Assembly (NCBI GenBank): GCA_937884605.1
Contig: CALGDM010000006.1
Coordinates: 416,203-480,202, forward strand
Direction of reading: 5' to 3'
Length of the DNA stretch: 64,000 nt
From: an uncultured Spiribacter sp.
GTDB lineage: Bacteria; Pseudomonadota; Gammaproteobacteria; Nitrococcales; Nitrococcaceae
A program made the position numbers and the translations under genes. The notes beneath the pieces were generated by a model that was not told the DNA's origin, made no database searches, and worked only from the letters and a program-made list of their open reading frames with translations. How positions within the stretch are numbered: position 1 is the first letter of the stretch; the number at the start of each line of letters is the position of its first letter. Of this stretch, positions 44,665 to 53,408 are shown one piece after another.

Positions 44665-45327
44665 TCAGCGCATGAGGCGTCGCTGCGGTTTGATGGGCAG
44701 CCGCCCCCGCCAGTAACTGATCATCAGAAAGCCGAACGCCATGCCGCCAAGATGGGCGAAATGGGCCACGCCCGACATGGATCCGGTGACACCGGCGTAG
44801 AGTTCGAACGCGCCATAGAACAGCACGAAATACTTCGCCTTGATGGGGATCGGCGGGAACAGCAGCATCAGCTGCTGATTGGGGAACATCATCGCAAACC
44901 CGAGCAGAATGCCGAACACCGCACCCGAGGCGCCGATGGTGGGATAGAGGTTGCCCGCGTCGGCCGCCATTGTGGCCACGACCAACTGAATCAGACCGGC
45001 TCCCACCAGGCACACCAGATAGAACCAGAGGAAAGGGCGCGAGCCCCAGAAGCGCTCGAGGCTGGTCCCGAAGATCCACAACGCGAACATGTTCACAAAT
45101 AGATGCAGCAGCCCGCCGTGCAAAAAGCCGTACGTCAGCAGCTGCCAGATCTGAAAGCTCGGCACGCCACCCACGTACTGCGCACTCAGCGCCTCGGTGC
45201 CAAGCGGCCACAACCCCAGCCCGGCAATCATCCCCGGGCCAAACAGCATCATTGCGAGAAACCCGACGCCATTCGCGACGAGCATCGACAGCACAACCGG
45301 GTTATCATTGAAGTTTGTTGGTCCCAT
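44665..45327 (-). CDS. Rhomboid-family intramembrane serine protease
   Basis: The 220-residue, six-helix membrane protein has the rhomboid catalytic dyad S134 (TIGASGAVFGILLG) and H192 (HFAHLGGMAFGF), plus the oxyanion-stabilising HLFVNM (H75, N79). It cleaves transmembrane segments of substrates within the inner membrane; the substrate is unknown. It is divergent from DUF3422 (98 bp between starts), and its 3' end abuts the DnaA-box cluster. Confidence 0.94.
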   Translation of the reverse strand: MGPTNFNDNPVVLSMLVANGVGFLAMMLFGPGMIAGLGLWPLGTEALSAQYVGGVPSFQIWQLLTYGFLHGGLLHLFVNMFALWIFGTSLERFWGSRPFLWFYLVCLVGAGLIQLVVATMAADAGNLYPTIGASGAVFGILLGFAMMFPNQQLMLLFPPIPIKAKYFVLFYGAFELYAGVTGSMSGVAHFAHLGGMAFGFLMISYWRGRLPIKPQRRLMR

Positions 45328-45425
45328 GGCGCAAGGATACGTCGTGCGCCGGGGCCGACGCCACTTGCTTGTGACGCCGCTCAGCGCTAGCGTGCGCGCA
45401 GCTGCAGAAAAGGCCTCGGTCGAGC

Positions 45426-46730
45426 ATGGTCAGTCAAACCGGCATCACGACGCATACCCTTCGGGATACGCTGCTCAAAGAAGCGCATGCACGGCCGTTT
45501 GAGAGCCTGGAAACACCACTGCGTGTCTCGCATCTGCTGATGCACACGGGCACCAGCGGCCGCAGTGAAGAAATCGCCCACATGACGGCGCTTTGCCAGC
45601 GCCTGCAGGTGGATCCGCCGGACGCCGAGGCCGGTCATTTCACCCTCGAGGCCCGGGGCTTTCGGCTGCGCTGGGAGCGCCATACCGAGTTCTCCACCTA
45701 CACCATCTTCGTCAATGGCGCTGAGTCGACTCCGTTTGCCGACCCGGCCAGCGCTCATCTACCCACCCAGTGGCTGCCGCAACTGCCCGGGGAATTGCTC
45801 GCGGCAATGCATGTCACCCTGATCGGCGCCGATGGGGTGGCAACGGACACCGACTCCCTGGGCCGCTACTTCCAGGCCGATAGCCTCGCCGGCAGCTACT
45901 GCAGCGGCGGCGCCGCGTCGGTATGGACGGACTTCATGGCCGACAAGGACGGGTTTCTGCGCTTTCTGGTGGTCGATGAAAGCCTCAACCCCATGCAGGC
46001 CGGGCGCCTGGTCCAGCGCCTGCTCGAGCTCGAAACCTACCGCTTCATGGCGCTGCTCGGCTTCCCGCTGGCCCGCGAGCTCTCCCCCGAGATCACCGAA
46101 ATGGAAACCCAGCTCGGGACACTGATGGACCAGCTCTCGGACGTCTCGGATCTGGCCGACGAGCGTGACCTGTTGACAGCCCTCTCCGATCTGTCTGCCC
46201 GAGTCGAGCGGCTCATGGCGCGCACCAACTTCCGTTTTAGCGCGACAGCCGCCTACGGCACCCTGGTGCGGCGCCGCCTGCATGTCCTGCGCGAGCAGCG
46301 TATCGAGGGTGTCAGCACCCTTGACGAGTTCATGGAGCGCCGCCTGGCGCCCGCGCTCGATACCTGTGTCCACATCGGTGACCGCCTCGAGCGTATCTCC
46401 AAGCGGGTCAGCCGGGGCGCTAATCTGCTGCGCACGCGGGTGGATGTGGCGCTGGAGGCGCAGAACCGCGACCTGCTCGAATCAATGAACCGGCGCGCCC
46501 GGCTGCAACTCCGGCTCCAGGAAACGGTTGAGGGGCTCTCCGTGGTCATCCTCAGCTATTACACCGTGTCATTGATCAGTTATGCGTTCGACGGGCTTGC
46601 CGGGGCGGGCATCCTTGCCAACGGGCGTATCGCCACCGCGGTTGCCATCCCCATCGTCATCGCCCTGGTGGCGTTCGGGATCCGCCGCTCCCGGGGTCGT
46701 ATCCTGCGCGATGATGCCGACGCGGGCTGA
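45426..46730 (+). CDS. DUF3422 family membrane protein
   Basis: The 434-residue protein is largely soluble and helical, with the family-like N-terminal RDTLLKEAHARPFESLETPLRVSHL segment (positions about 13-36), WERHTEFSTYT and FPLARELSPEI. A coiled-coil-prone region lies at about 215-365. It ends with two membrane helices (about 372-420: VILSYYTVSLISYAFDGLAG and TAVAIPIVIALVAFGI). Function is unknown. The final 20 bp overlap the VTT-domain gene, so the two membrane proteins are expressed together. Confidence 0.85.
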   Translation: MVSQTGITTHTLRDTLLKEAHARPFESLETPLRVSHLLMHTGTSGRSEEIAHMTALCQRLQVDPPDAEAGHFTLEARGFRLRWERHTEFSTYTIFVNGAESTPFADPASAHLPTQWLPQLPGELLAAMHVTLIGADGVATDTDSLGRYFQADSLAGSYCSGGAASVWTDFMADKDGFLRFLVVDESLNPMQAGRLVQRLLELETYRFMALLGFPLARELSPEITEMETQLGTLMDQLSDVSDLADERDLLTALSDLSARVERLMARTNFRFSATAAYGTLVRRRLHVLREQRIEGVSTLDEFMERRLAPALDTCVHIGDRLERISKRVSRGANLLRTRVDVALEAQNRDLLESMNRRARLQLRLQETVEGLSVVILSYYTVSLISYAFDGLAGAGILANGRIATAVAIPIVIALVAFGIRRSRGRILRDDADAG

Positions 46731-47442
46731 ATGGCGGGCCGCCATCCGGCGCCGCTGGCCCCTGCTGTGGCGGGCGACGGTGGCCATCACAATCCTTGTC
46801 GGCGTCGTGTTGGTCTGGCAGATCGACAACCTCAACGCCTATACCGAACTCGATCAACTGCTGCGCCTGGGCGCGCAGCTACGCGCCCAGCCCTGGGCCG
46901 TGCCGGCCATTGTCCTGCTGTATATCGCCGCGGGCATCGCCTTTGTCCCGCTGACCGTGATGGTGGTCGCGACAATCCTGGTCTACGGCCCCTGGGGCGG
47001 GTTTGGCCTGGCCACCGCAGGCACTTTGTCCACTGCCCTTTTCAGCTATCTGCTGGGCCATCTGCTGGGCGCCGAGCCCATGCGCCGCCTGGGCGGGCGC
47101 ACACTCCAGCGCCTCAATGCTCAGGCCAGCCAGCACGGGACCATGATCGTGACCGCCCTGCGCGTGTTGCCGGTGGCCCATTTCCATGCCGTCAGCCTGG
47201 TGGCGGGTGCCTCATCGATCCGTTTCGGGTCGTACCTCAATGGCACATTGATTGGTACAGTCCCGGGCATCGCGGCCATTGCGGCGGTGGGCAACCAGAC
47301 CAAGCGTTTTCTGATCGATCCGGATATCACCGGTTTGGTGGTGCTGGCAGCGCTCGGTGCGCTCACACTTATTATGTTTGTATTCATCCGCCGGTGGGTG
47401 CGCCGGTACGCCGAAACAAGTGATAATCACGACAACCTGTAG
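46711..47442 (+). CDS. VTT (DedA/TVP38-TMEM64 type) membrane protein
   Basis: This 243-residue protein has five or so hydrophobic helices and the VTT core FVPLTVMVVATILVYGPWGG then TAGTLSTALFSYLLGHLLG, and ALRVLPVAHFHAVSLVAGAS. VTT proteins include DedA flippases for undecaprenyl phosphate or phosphatidylethanolamine and TVP38 homologues; which applies here is not clear. Start is ATG 46711 or 46714, inside the end of the DUF3422 gene, without a strong ribosome site. Confidence 0.82.
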   Translation: MMPTRAEWRAAIRRRWPLLWRATVAITILVGVVLVWQIDNLNAYTELDQLLRLGAQLRAQPWAVPAIVLLYIAAGIAFVPLTVMVVATILVYGPWGGFGLATAGTLSTALFSYLLGHLLGAEPMRRLGGRTLQRLNAQASQHGTMIVTALRVLPVAHFHAVSLVAGASSIRFGSYLNGTLIGTVPGIAAIAAVGNQTKRFLIDPDITGLVVLAALGALTLIMFVFIRRWVRRYAETSDNHDNL

Positions 47443-47468
47443 ACCTGCCCCGAAGGAGGATTGAGACC

Positions 47469-48494
47469 ATGGATCGAATCGGACAGATGCAACACACCAT
47501 CGAGCGGCTGACCCGTCCTGGACGCGGCATCCTGGCGGCCGATGAAAGCTATCCCACCATCACCAAGCGACTGTCCGATTTCGGGATCGAGTCCACCGAG
47601 GAGACACGGCGGTTTTACCGAAGCCTGCTCGCCACCACCCCGGGCATCGGCGACTACGTCGGCGGCATCATCTTTTTCGAGGAAACCCTGGGGCAGCGCA
47701 CCGACAGCGGTCAGCTGATCCCGGCTGCCTGCGAAGCCCAGGACATCGTGCCCGGGATCAAGGTCGACAAGGGCGCTGTGGAACTTGCCGGCAGCGATGG
47801 CGAAAAAGTGACCCAGGGACTGGATAACCTGGGTGACCGCCTGGACGGCTATGTCGAACAGGGCGCGCTGTTCACCAAGTGGCGCAACCTCTACCAGATC
47901 ACCCCCGCGCTGCCGAGCCGCCAGGCGCTCGAGGCCAATGCCGAGGTGCTGGCCCGTTATGCGGCCATCGCCCAATCGCGCGGCATGGTGCCGATTGTCG
48001 AACCCGAGGTGCTGATGGACGGCGATCATGACCTGGATCGCTGCGCAGCGGTCACCGAGGCGGCCCAGGCCAGCCTGTTCGAGGCGCTGCGTCGCCATCG
48101 GGTGCTGCTCGAGGCCATTATCCTCAAGCCCAACATGGTCCTGCCGGGCAAGGGCCAGCCGCGTCCCTCGGTCGAGACCTGCGCCGAGGCGACGCTCCAG
48201 GTGCTGCGGCGGACAGTCCCGGCAGCCGTGCCGAGTATCAACTTCCTCTCGGGGGGTCAGACCAGCGAAGAGGCGACGGCGCATCTTAATGCGATCAACC
48301 AGGCCGAGGGTGCCAAACCCTGGGTGCTGAGCTTTTCGTTCAGTCGGGCCCTGCAGAACCCGGTCCAGGCGGCCTGGGCAGGCGTTGCGGAGAACGCAGA
48401 CGCGGCTCAGCAGGCCTTCCTGCAACGCGCAAAGCTCAATTCACTGGCGCGGGAGGGGCGTTATTCCGCCTCGATGGAAACCGATAACGCCTAG
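47469..48494 (+). CDS. Class I fructose-bisphosphate aldolase
   Basis: This is a Schiff-base (class I) aldolase of eukaryotic type: LTRPGRGILAADES at the start, KVDKG (K99/K101 region), WRNLYQI, and the Schiff-base Lys K220 in EAIILKPNMVLPG; LSGGQTSEEA follows. It has 341 residues. It interconverts fructose 1,6-bisphosphate with triose phosphates and needs no metal, unlike the class II enzyme common in gammaproteobacteria. A strong GAAGGAGGA site precedes the ATG, and a clear terminator follows. Confidence 0.95.
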   Translation: MDRIGQMQHTIERLTRPGRGILAADESYPTITKRLSDFGIESTEETRRFYRSLLATTPGIGDYVGGIIFFEETLGQRTDSGQLIPAACEAQDIVPGIKVDKGAVELAGSDGEKVTQGLDNLGDRLDGYVEQGALFTKWRNLYQITPALPSRQALEANAEVLARYAAIAQSRGMVPIVEPEVLMDGDHDLDRCAAVTEAAQASLFEALRRHRVLLEAIILKPNMVLPGKGQPRPSVETCAEATLQVLRRTVPAAVPSINFLSGGQTSEEATAHLNAINQAEGAKPWVLSFSFSRALQNPVQAAWAGVAENADAAQQAFLQRAKLNSLAREGRYSASMETDNA

Positions 48495-48517
48495 GCCCAG
48501 GCACCCTCGGTGCCCAC

Positions 48518-48555
48518 AAAAAAGGCGGGTGCCCCGCGGGGCCCCGCCCTTTTTT
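48518..48555. terminator. Bidirectional intrinsic terminator between aldolase and degQ
   Basis: AAAAAA-GGCGGG at 48518-48529 pairs with CCCGCCC-TTTTTT at 48543-48555, with further CCCCGCGGGG symmetry in the loop. The T-run on each strand lets it serve both convergent genes. Confidence 0.9.
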
Positions 48556-48575
48556 ATCGGCGATGAGCCACTGGG

Positions 48576-49925
48576 TCAGCGGACCAGCACGAAGAAAGCC
48601 CCGTTATCCCGGCGGATATTAAGCAGCAACCGCTCGCTGCCCTCGACCCGTGTGCGGAATGTCGCCATCGAATCCACCGCCTGGCGATTGACCGATGTGA
48701 TCACGTCGCCGGGCTGCAGGTACTCCGCCGCGCGGCTGCCTTCGGCCACTCCGGTCACCAGAACGCCTTCCACCTGACCGAACAGCGGCGAGCGCTCGTC
48801 AAGCTCGCTGAACGTGGCGCCGGCCAGGGCCGGATGCAGCGCATCGGCATTCACCTGCCCTGTCTGGGGGTCGGCCACCGTTGCCGTGGCGGTCTGTGTT
48901 TCACCGTCGCGCACATAGGTCATGCTGACCTCATCGCCGATCTTGAGCAGACCGATCGCATTGGCCATGGCATTGGCATCGGCAATGCTTGTGCCATTGA
49001 TCTCAATGACAATGTCGCCGGCCTCAAGCCCGGCCTCGGCGGCGGGCGAATTCGGCGTCACCTGGCTGATCAGGGCCCCGTCGTTGCGATCGATGTCAAA
49101 GGCCTCGGCCATCTCGCCGGTCAGGTCCTGAACGCGCACACCCAGAACGCCACGACGCACTTCGCCGTACTCGATGATCTGATCCATGACCTGGCGGGCC
49201 ATGTTCATGGGCACGGCAAAGCCGATGCCAATGTTGCCGCCACTGCGCGAGAGGATCGCGGTGTTGATGCCGACCAGTTCGCCGCGCAGGTTGATCAGCG
49301 CCCCGCCGGAGTTGCCCGGATTGATCGAGGCATCGGTCTGGATAAAGCTCTGCAGGCGCGCTCCGTTATTGCCCGGCAGTGTTCGATCAAGCCCGCTCAC
49401 GACCCCGGTGGTCACGGTATGATCAAGACCGAACGGGTTACCGATGGCCATGGTGTAGTCGCCCACCCGCAGGTTGTCGGAGTCGGCCATGGGCAGCGCC
49501 GTCAGTTGCTCCGCTTCAACCTGAAGCACGGCAATGTCGGTCTCCGGGTCGGATCCGACGATTTCCGCCGACAGTTCGCGGCCATCGTTGAACGCCACCG
49601 TAATCTCATCGGCCTGGGCAATCACGTGATGGTTGGTGAGCACGTAGCCCTGCTCGGCATTGACCACCACGCCCGAGCCGAGGGACTGCACCTCGCGCTG
49701 GCGCGGCTGCTCGGGGACGTCGAAAAATCGCCGAAAGAACGGGTCATTGAGAAGCGGATTGGATTCGGCCTCGACGGTGCCGGAGGTGGCGATATTCACA
49801 ACCGCCGGCGAGACCTGTTCAACCAAAGGCGCGAGGCTTGGGGTATTGCCGTTTTCATCAACGATCTGAGGCTGGGCGGCCATTGGCAGCGCCAGCAGCA
49901 ACAAGATCAGCACTAGGCGTCGCAT
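48576..49925 (-). CDS. degQ: DegQ/MucD-type periplasmic serine protease (HtrA family)
   Basis: The 449-residue HtrA protease has a signal peptide (LVLILLLLALPMAAQ), a trypsin-like domain with H100 (YVLTNHHVI), D130 (PETDIAVLQ) and S206 (NPGNSGGALI), then two PDZ domains (about 255-345 with RRGVLGVRVQDL, and 370-449). It degrades or chaperones misfolded periplasmic proteins. The second PDZ domain is complete. AGGGAGAACG precedes the ATG. It lies 64 bp downstream of prfC on the same strand and shares the bidirectional terminator with the aldolase. Confidence 0.95.
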   Translation of the reverse strand: MRRLVLILLLLALPMAAQPQIVDENGNTPSLAPLVEQVSPAVVNIATSGTVEAESNPLLNDPFFRRFFDVPEQPRQREVQSLGSGVVVNAEQGYVLTNHHVIAQADEITVAFNDGRELSAEIVGSDPETDIAVLQVEAEQLTALPMADSDNLRVGDYTMAIGNPFGLDHTVTTGVVSGLDRTLPGNNGARLQSFIQTDASINPGNSGGALINLRGELVGINTAILSRSGGNIGIGFAVPMNMARQVMDQIIEYGEVRRGVLGVRVQDLTGEMAEAFDIDRNDGALISQVTPNSPAAEAGLEAGDIVIEINGTSIADANAMANAIGLLKIGDEVSMTYVRDGETQTATATVADPQTGQVNADALHPALAGATFSELDERSPLFGQVEGVLVTGVAEGSRAAEYLQPGDVITSVNRQAVDSMATFRTRVEGSERLLLNIRRDNGAFFVLVR

Positions 49926-49989
49926 GACGTTCTCCCTGTTTAAGGTAACGCCCTAGACATGGCGGCAACATACCGGGATTTTCAAGGTC

Positions 49990-51576
49990 TTAGTGCTCGC
50001 GGGTGGCGCGGAACTCGATATCCGGCCAGCGCTCCTCGGTCAGCTGCAGGTTGACCCGCGACGGCGCAATGTAGGCCAGCGCCCCTGAGACATCCTCGGC
50101 CAGGTTCTCCTGCTGGCGCTCCTGAAAGCGCGTCAGCTGGCGGGGGTCGTCACTATAGACCCAGCGTGCAGTGGATACATTCACCGGCTCGAACTGGCAA
50201 TCAACGCCATATTCGGTGCGCAGCCGGTGGGCCACGACGTCGAACTGCAGGGCGCCCACCGCGCCAACGATCAGGTCATTGCCCATCAGCGGACGGAAGA
50301 GCTGCGAAGCCCCCTCCTCGCAGAGCTCGACCAGGCCTTTCTGCAGCGCCTTCATGCGCATGGGGTCCTTGAGCACCGCCCGTCGGAAGAGCTCCGGCGC
50401 AAAGTTGGGGATGCCCTCGAACTTGAGCGACTCGCCCTGGGTAAAGGTATCGCCGATGCGGATGGTGCCGTGGTTGTGCAGGCCGATGATATCGCCCGGG
50501 TAGGCGGTTTCGACATGCTCACGGTCCGACGCCAGAAAGGTGATGGCGTTGGCGATTTTAACGTCCTTACCAATCCGCGCATGTCGGACTTTCATGCCCC
50601 GCTCGAACGCCCCGGAGCAGACACGCATGAAGGCGATGCGGTCGCGATGGTTGGGATCCATATTGGCCTGGATCTTGAACACAAACCCGGTCAGCGGTGT
50701 TTCTTCCGGGGCGACCGTACGGGTTTCAGCGGCACGGGGCTGTGGCGGCGGGGCATGCTCGACAAACCGGTCGAGCAGCTCCTGGAGCCCGAAATTATTG
50801 ACCGCCGAGCCAAAGAACACCGGTGTCAGCTCGCCGGCAAGGTAGGCCTCGCGATCAAAGCCATTGCCGGCGGCCCGGACCAACTCCACCTCGTCGCGTA
50901 GTTCCTCGGCCTGCTCACCCAGCGCTTCATCGAGGCGCGGATTGTCGATGCCCTCGATGGTCTCGCCGGCCTCGATGCCGCCGGAATGCTGGGCGCCAAA
51001 CAGGTGCACGCGGTCATCAAGCAGATTGAAGACGCCACGAAAGCGCTTCCCCATGCCGATGGGCCAGGTAACCGGCGCACAGCGCATGCCCAGAATCCGC
51101 TCCACCTCGTCCATCAGGTCCATGGGGTCTCGGCCCTCACGGTCGAGCTTGTTCATGAACGTCATGATCGGCGTCGTCCGCAGCCGGCAGACCTCCATGA
51201 GTTTGATGGTGCGCTCCTCAACGCCCTTGGCCGCATCGATTACCATCAATGCGGAATCCACTGCCGTCAGCGTCCGGTAGGTGTCTTCGGAAAAGTCGGC
51301 ATGGCCCGGCGTGTCGAGCAGATTGACCATGCGATCACGGTAGGCGAACTGCATGACCGACGAGGTCACCGAAATACCGCGCTCCTTTTCCATCTCCATC
51401 CAGTCCGAGGTCGCGTGGCGACTGGACTTGCGGCCCTTGACGGTGCCCGCAAGCTGAATGGCACCGCCAAACAGCAGCAGCTTTTCAGTGACCGTGGTCT
51501 TGCCCGCATCGGGATGCGAGATGATGGCGAAGGTGCGGCGGCGGGCCGCCTCGGCGGCGATGGTCTTGTCTGGCAT
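49990..51576 (-). CDS. prfC: Peptide chain release factor 3
   Basis: RF3 is the GTPase that removes RF1/RF2 from the ribosome. The 528-residue protein has G1 [17 protein letters not shown]2 region [12 protein letters not shown]3 [16 protein letters not shown] and G4 [11 protein letters not shown], followed by EF-G-like domains. [17 protein letters not shown] near the C-terminus is a signature. Its coding region begins 81 bp after the repeat lipoprotein gene, from which it is separated by a terminator. Confidence 0.97.
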   Translation of the reverse strand: MPDKTIAAEAARRRTFAIISHPDAGKTTVTEKLLLFGGAIQLAGTVKGRKSSRHATSDWMEMEKERGISVTSSVMQFAYRDRMVNLLDTPGHADFSEDTYRTLTAVDSALMVIDAAKGVEERTIKLMEVCRLRTTPIMTFMNKLDREGRDPMDLMDEVERILGMRCAPVTWPIGMGKRFRGVFNLLDDRVHLFGAQHSGGIEAGETIEGIDNPRLDEALGEQAEELRDEVELVRAAGNGFDREAYLAGELTPVFFGSAVNNFGLQELLDRFVEHAPPPQPRAAETRTVAPEETPLTGFVFKIQANMDPNHRDRIAFMRVCSGAFERGMKVRHARIGKDVKIANAITFLASDREHVETAYPGDIIGLHNHGTIRIGDTFTQGESLKFEGIPNFAPELFRRAVLKDPMRMKALQKGLVELCEEGASQLFRPLMGNDLIVGAVGALQFDVVAHRLRTEYGVDCQFEPVNVSTARWVYSDDPRQLTRFQERQQENLAEDVSGALAYIAPSRVNLQLTEERWPDIEFRATREH

Positions 51577-51596
51577 TCGAATCCGCGTTGTCTGAA

Positions 51597-51634
51597 TTGA
51601 AAAGGCGCACGGGGAGCCATCTCCGCCGTGCGCC
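51597..51634 (-). terminator. Intrinsic terminator of the repeat-lipoprotein gene
   Basis: GGCGCACGG at 51604-51612 pairs perfectly with CCGTGCGCC at 51626-51634; inside, GGAG pairs with CTCC around CCAT. On the minus strand the stem is followed by TTTT and more A/T, so transcription from the lipoprotein gene should end before prfC. Confidence 0.85.
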
Positions 51635-51657
51635 CTGGGGATTGGGTTTGCGGGCGC

Positions 51658-52800
51658 CTAGTCGAGCGAGCGAATCTCCAGACCGCCCGATGGGGCTCGA
51701 TTAACCGCCTCGACTGGCCCCACGGTGCTCGAGAGGACCGTGCCGGTATTACCGAATTCATCCACCACATTGGCACGGGCCCGGATCTGGTGACCCGCCA
51801 GCTCGCGATCAAGTGCCAGCGAGCGTGTCGCCGACTCCGCGGCCTGGCGCCAGGTGCGACCATCATCTGAAGCTTCCCAGATCAGAGAGATGTTGGCGAT
51901 GCCATCGCGATCACTGATGCGGGTGGTATCCGCGCGCAGCGTGTCCCCCACCCGGGTGGAGCCATCGATCAGCAACTCGCCCTGTACCGGGTCGTTGACG
52001 TTGCGAATCGGGTCTGTCGCCGCGCTTTCAATACGCTCATCCGCCCCAAAGCCGTCGATGTAGCTGATCACCGCGCGCAGGTATCGACCGACCTCATCCT
52101 GCGTCAGCGTAATGGTGTCGCCCCGCCACTCGTTGCCGCGATAGCGCTGCCAGGTGCTGCCATCGTCAGAGATCTCCCAGCGATAAGTCAGTGGGCCAAT
52201 CCCATCCACGTCACGAATTTCGCTGATATCGGCCCGCAGGGTCTCATCCTGCGCCTGTATGCCCCGTAGACGCAGTTGGCCCGTCGGCGCATCATTGACA
52301 TTGCGCACGGGCGCAGTCGCCTCGGTGGTGATGGATTCTAACGTGCCGCCGCCATCGACATACTCAATCGCAACGCGCAGGCGGCTGCCCACATGGGGTT
52401 GGCGGGGAGTGAAAGTCTGACGGGTAGCGCCATCGATTTTCCGCCAGCTCCCGCGCTCGGCATCAAACGCCTGCCACTGAATAGAAGGCGTGCCGAGACC
52501 ATCCGGATCACTTAAATTCGACAGGTCGATCACTAGCGGCACGTTCTGAAGTGGCCCGTCGGACCGAGAGGAAACGGCTTCCGGGTCGTTAGTGCGCGAC
52601 TGAGTGGCTTCCGAAGCGCCAGAGGCTGCTTGGGTATCGGTTGGCGTACCGGGCGCATTCCCGCTCTCAGTCCTGGTCCCGGTTGTCATCCCTGACGACG
52701 GCTCGGTCACATCATCCGGGTTACCGCCCGCAAACGTGACACACGCCGTCAATAGTGGAACCACGGCCAGTGCCCGGCCCACCTTCGTCATCGTTCTCAT
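51658..52800 (-). CDS. Putative outer-membrane lipoprotein with cadherin/Ig-like repeats
   Basis: The 380-residue protein begins with a lipoprotein signal peptide (positively charged start, ALAVVPLL, lipobox LTAC, Cys 20). Residue +2 is Val, not Asp, so Lol export to the outer membrane is expected. A Thr/Ser/Gly linker (about 21-85) leads to three tandem repeats of about 98-100 residues, whose ends are marked by NVNDAPTG (168-174), NVNDPVQG (267-274) and VNRAPSG (366-372). Repeats share a DxDG stretch and W-SDDG-TW. Eight residues of a fourth repeat precede the stop. Such modules occur in large RTX-type surface adhesins; function here is unknown. Confidence 0.75.
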   Translation of the reverse strand: MRTMTKVGRALAVVPLLTACVTFAGGNPDDVTEPSSGMTTGTRTESGNAPGTPTDTQAASGASEATQSRTNDPEAVSSRSDGPLQNVPLVIDLSNLSDPDGLGTPSIQWQAFDAERGSWRKIDGATRQTFTPRQPHVGSRLRVAIEYVDGGGTLESITTEATAPVRNVNDAPTGQLRLRGIQAQDETLRADISEIRDVDGIGPLTYRWEISDDGSTWQRYRGNEWRGDTITLTQDEVGRYLRAVISYIDGFGADERIESAATDPIRNVNDPVQGELLIDGSTRVGDTLRADTTRISDRDGIANISLIWEASDDGRTWRQAAESATRSLALDRELAGHQIRARANVVDEFGNTGTVLSSTVGPVEAVNRAPSGGLEIRSLD

Positions 52801-52940
52801 AGTTCCCACCCAATCGGCCAAATGCAGACATCCGCTCATTGCTGCCTTTGTACGGAGCATAATCACATTACGGTGGTGCCGCCACCCCCGGACCGGCATT
52901 GCCGCAGCGCCTGGCATCGTCGCGCCCCGCCCGGTCGCGG

Positions 52941-52946
52941 TATACT
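52941..52946 (+). promoter_or_regulatory. Candidate -10 element of ycgN, implying a leaderless transcript
   Basis: TATACT ends 6 bp before the ycgN ATG. Transcription would begin at or next to the start codon. No ribosome site and no good -35 are visible upstream. Confidence 0.45.
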
Positions 52947-52952
52947 CACGCT

Positions 52953-53408
52953 ATGTCAAAGACTGCGACACCGTTCTGGAAGCGCAAGAGCCTGGCTGAA
53001 CTCTCATGGCCCGAGTGGGAAGCCCTCTGCGATGGTTGTGGCCAGTGCTGCCGGCACAAACTCGAGGATGCCGAGTCCGGCAGAGTCTATCCGACCCGCG
53101 TGGCCTGTCAGCTGCTCGACATTGACGGTGGCCAATGTAGTGACTATGCCAACCGCCACGCGACGGTTCCGGATTGTATTCAATTGACGGTCGCCAAAGT
53201 GGCCGCCTATGACTGGCTGCCGACAAGCTGCGCCTATCGCCGGCTCTACGAGGGGCGCGGACTTGCCTGGTGGCATCCACTGGTCTCGGGCGACCCGGAA
53301 ACGGTGCATACCGCCGGGATCTCTGTCCGCGGTAGACTGGTCAATGAACAGGAACTGCCTGCCAGCGCCGAGCTGGAAGACTATCTCGAGGAGAGCCCAT
53401 GGACATGA
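52953..53408 (+). CDS. YcgN-family cysteine cluster protein (UPF0260)
   Basis: The 151-residue protein has [20 protein letters not shown] then the Cys cluster [12 protein letters not shown], further Cys in [13 protein letters not shown] and DCIQL, and a conserved C-terminal [14 protein letters not shown]. The pattern suggests a bound metal or Fe-S cluster; function is unknown. ATG 52953 is the family start. The end overlaps dxs by 10 bp, so translation of Dxs follows YcgN. Confidence 0.9.
   Translation: MSKTATPFWKRKSLAELSWPEWEALCDGCGQCCRHKLEDAESGRVYPTRVACQLLDIDGGQCSDYANRHATVPDCIQLTVAKVAAYDWLPTSCAYRRLYEGRGLAWWHPLVSGDPETVHTAGISVRGRLVNEQELPASAELEDYLEESPWT

Noticed and set aside
45328..45425. 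A promoter for DUF3422 in the gap to the rhomboid gene.
   Set aside because: TTGCTT and TAGCGT can be placed at about 17 bp, but both are poor and the call would not be better than chance.
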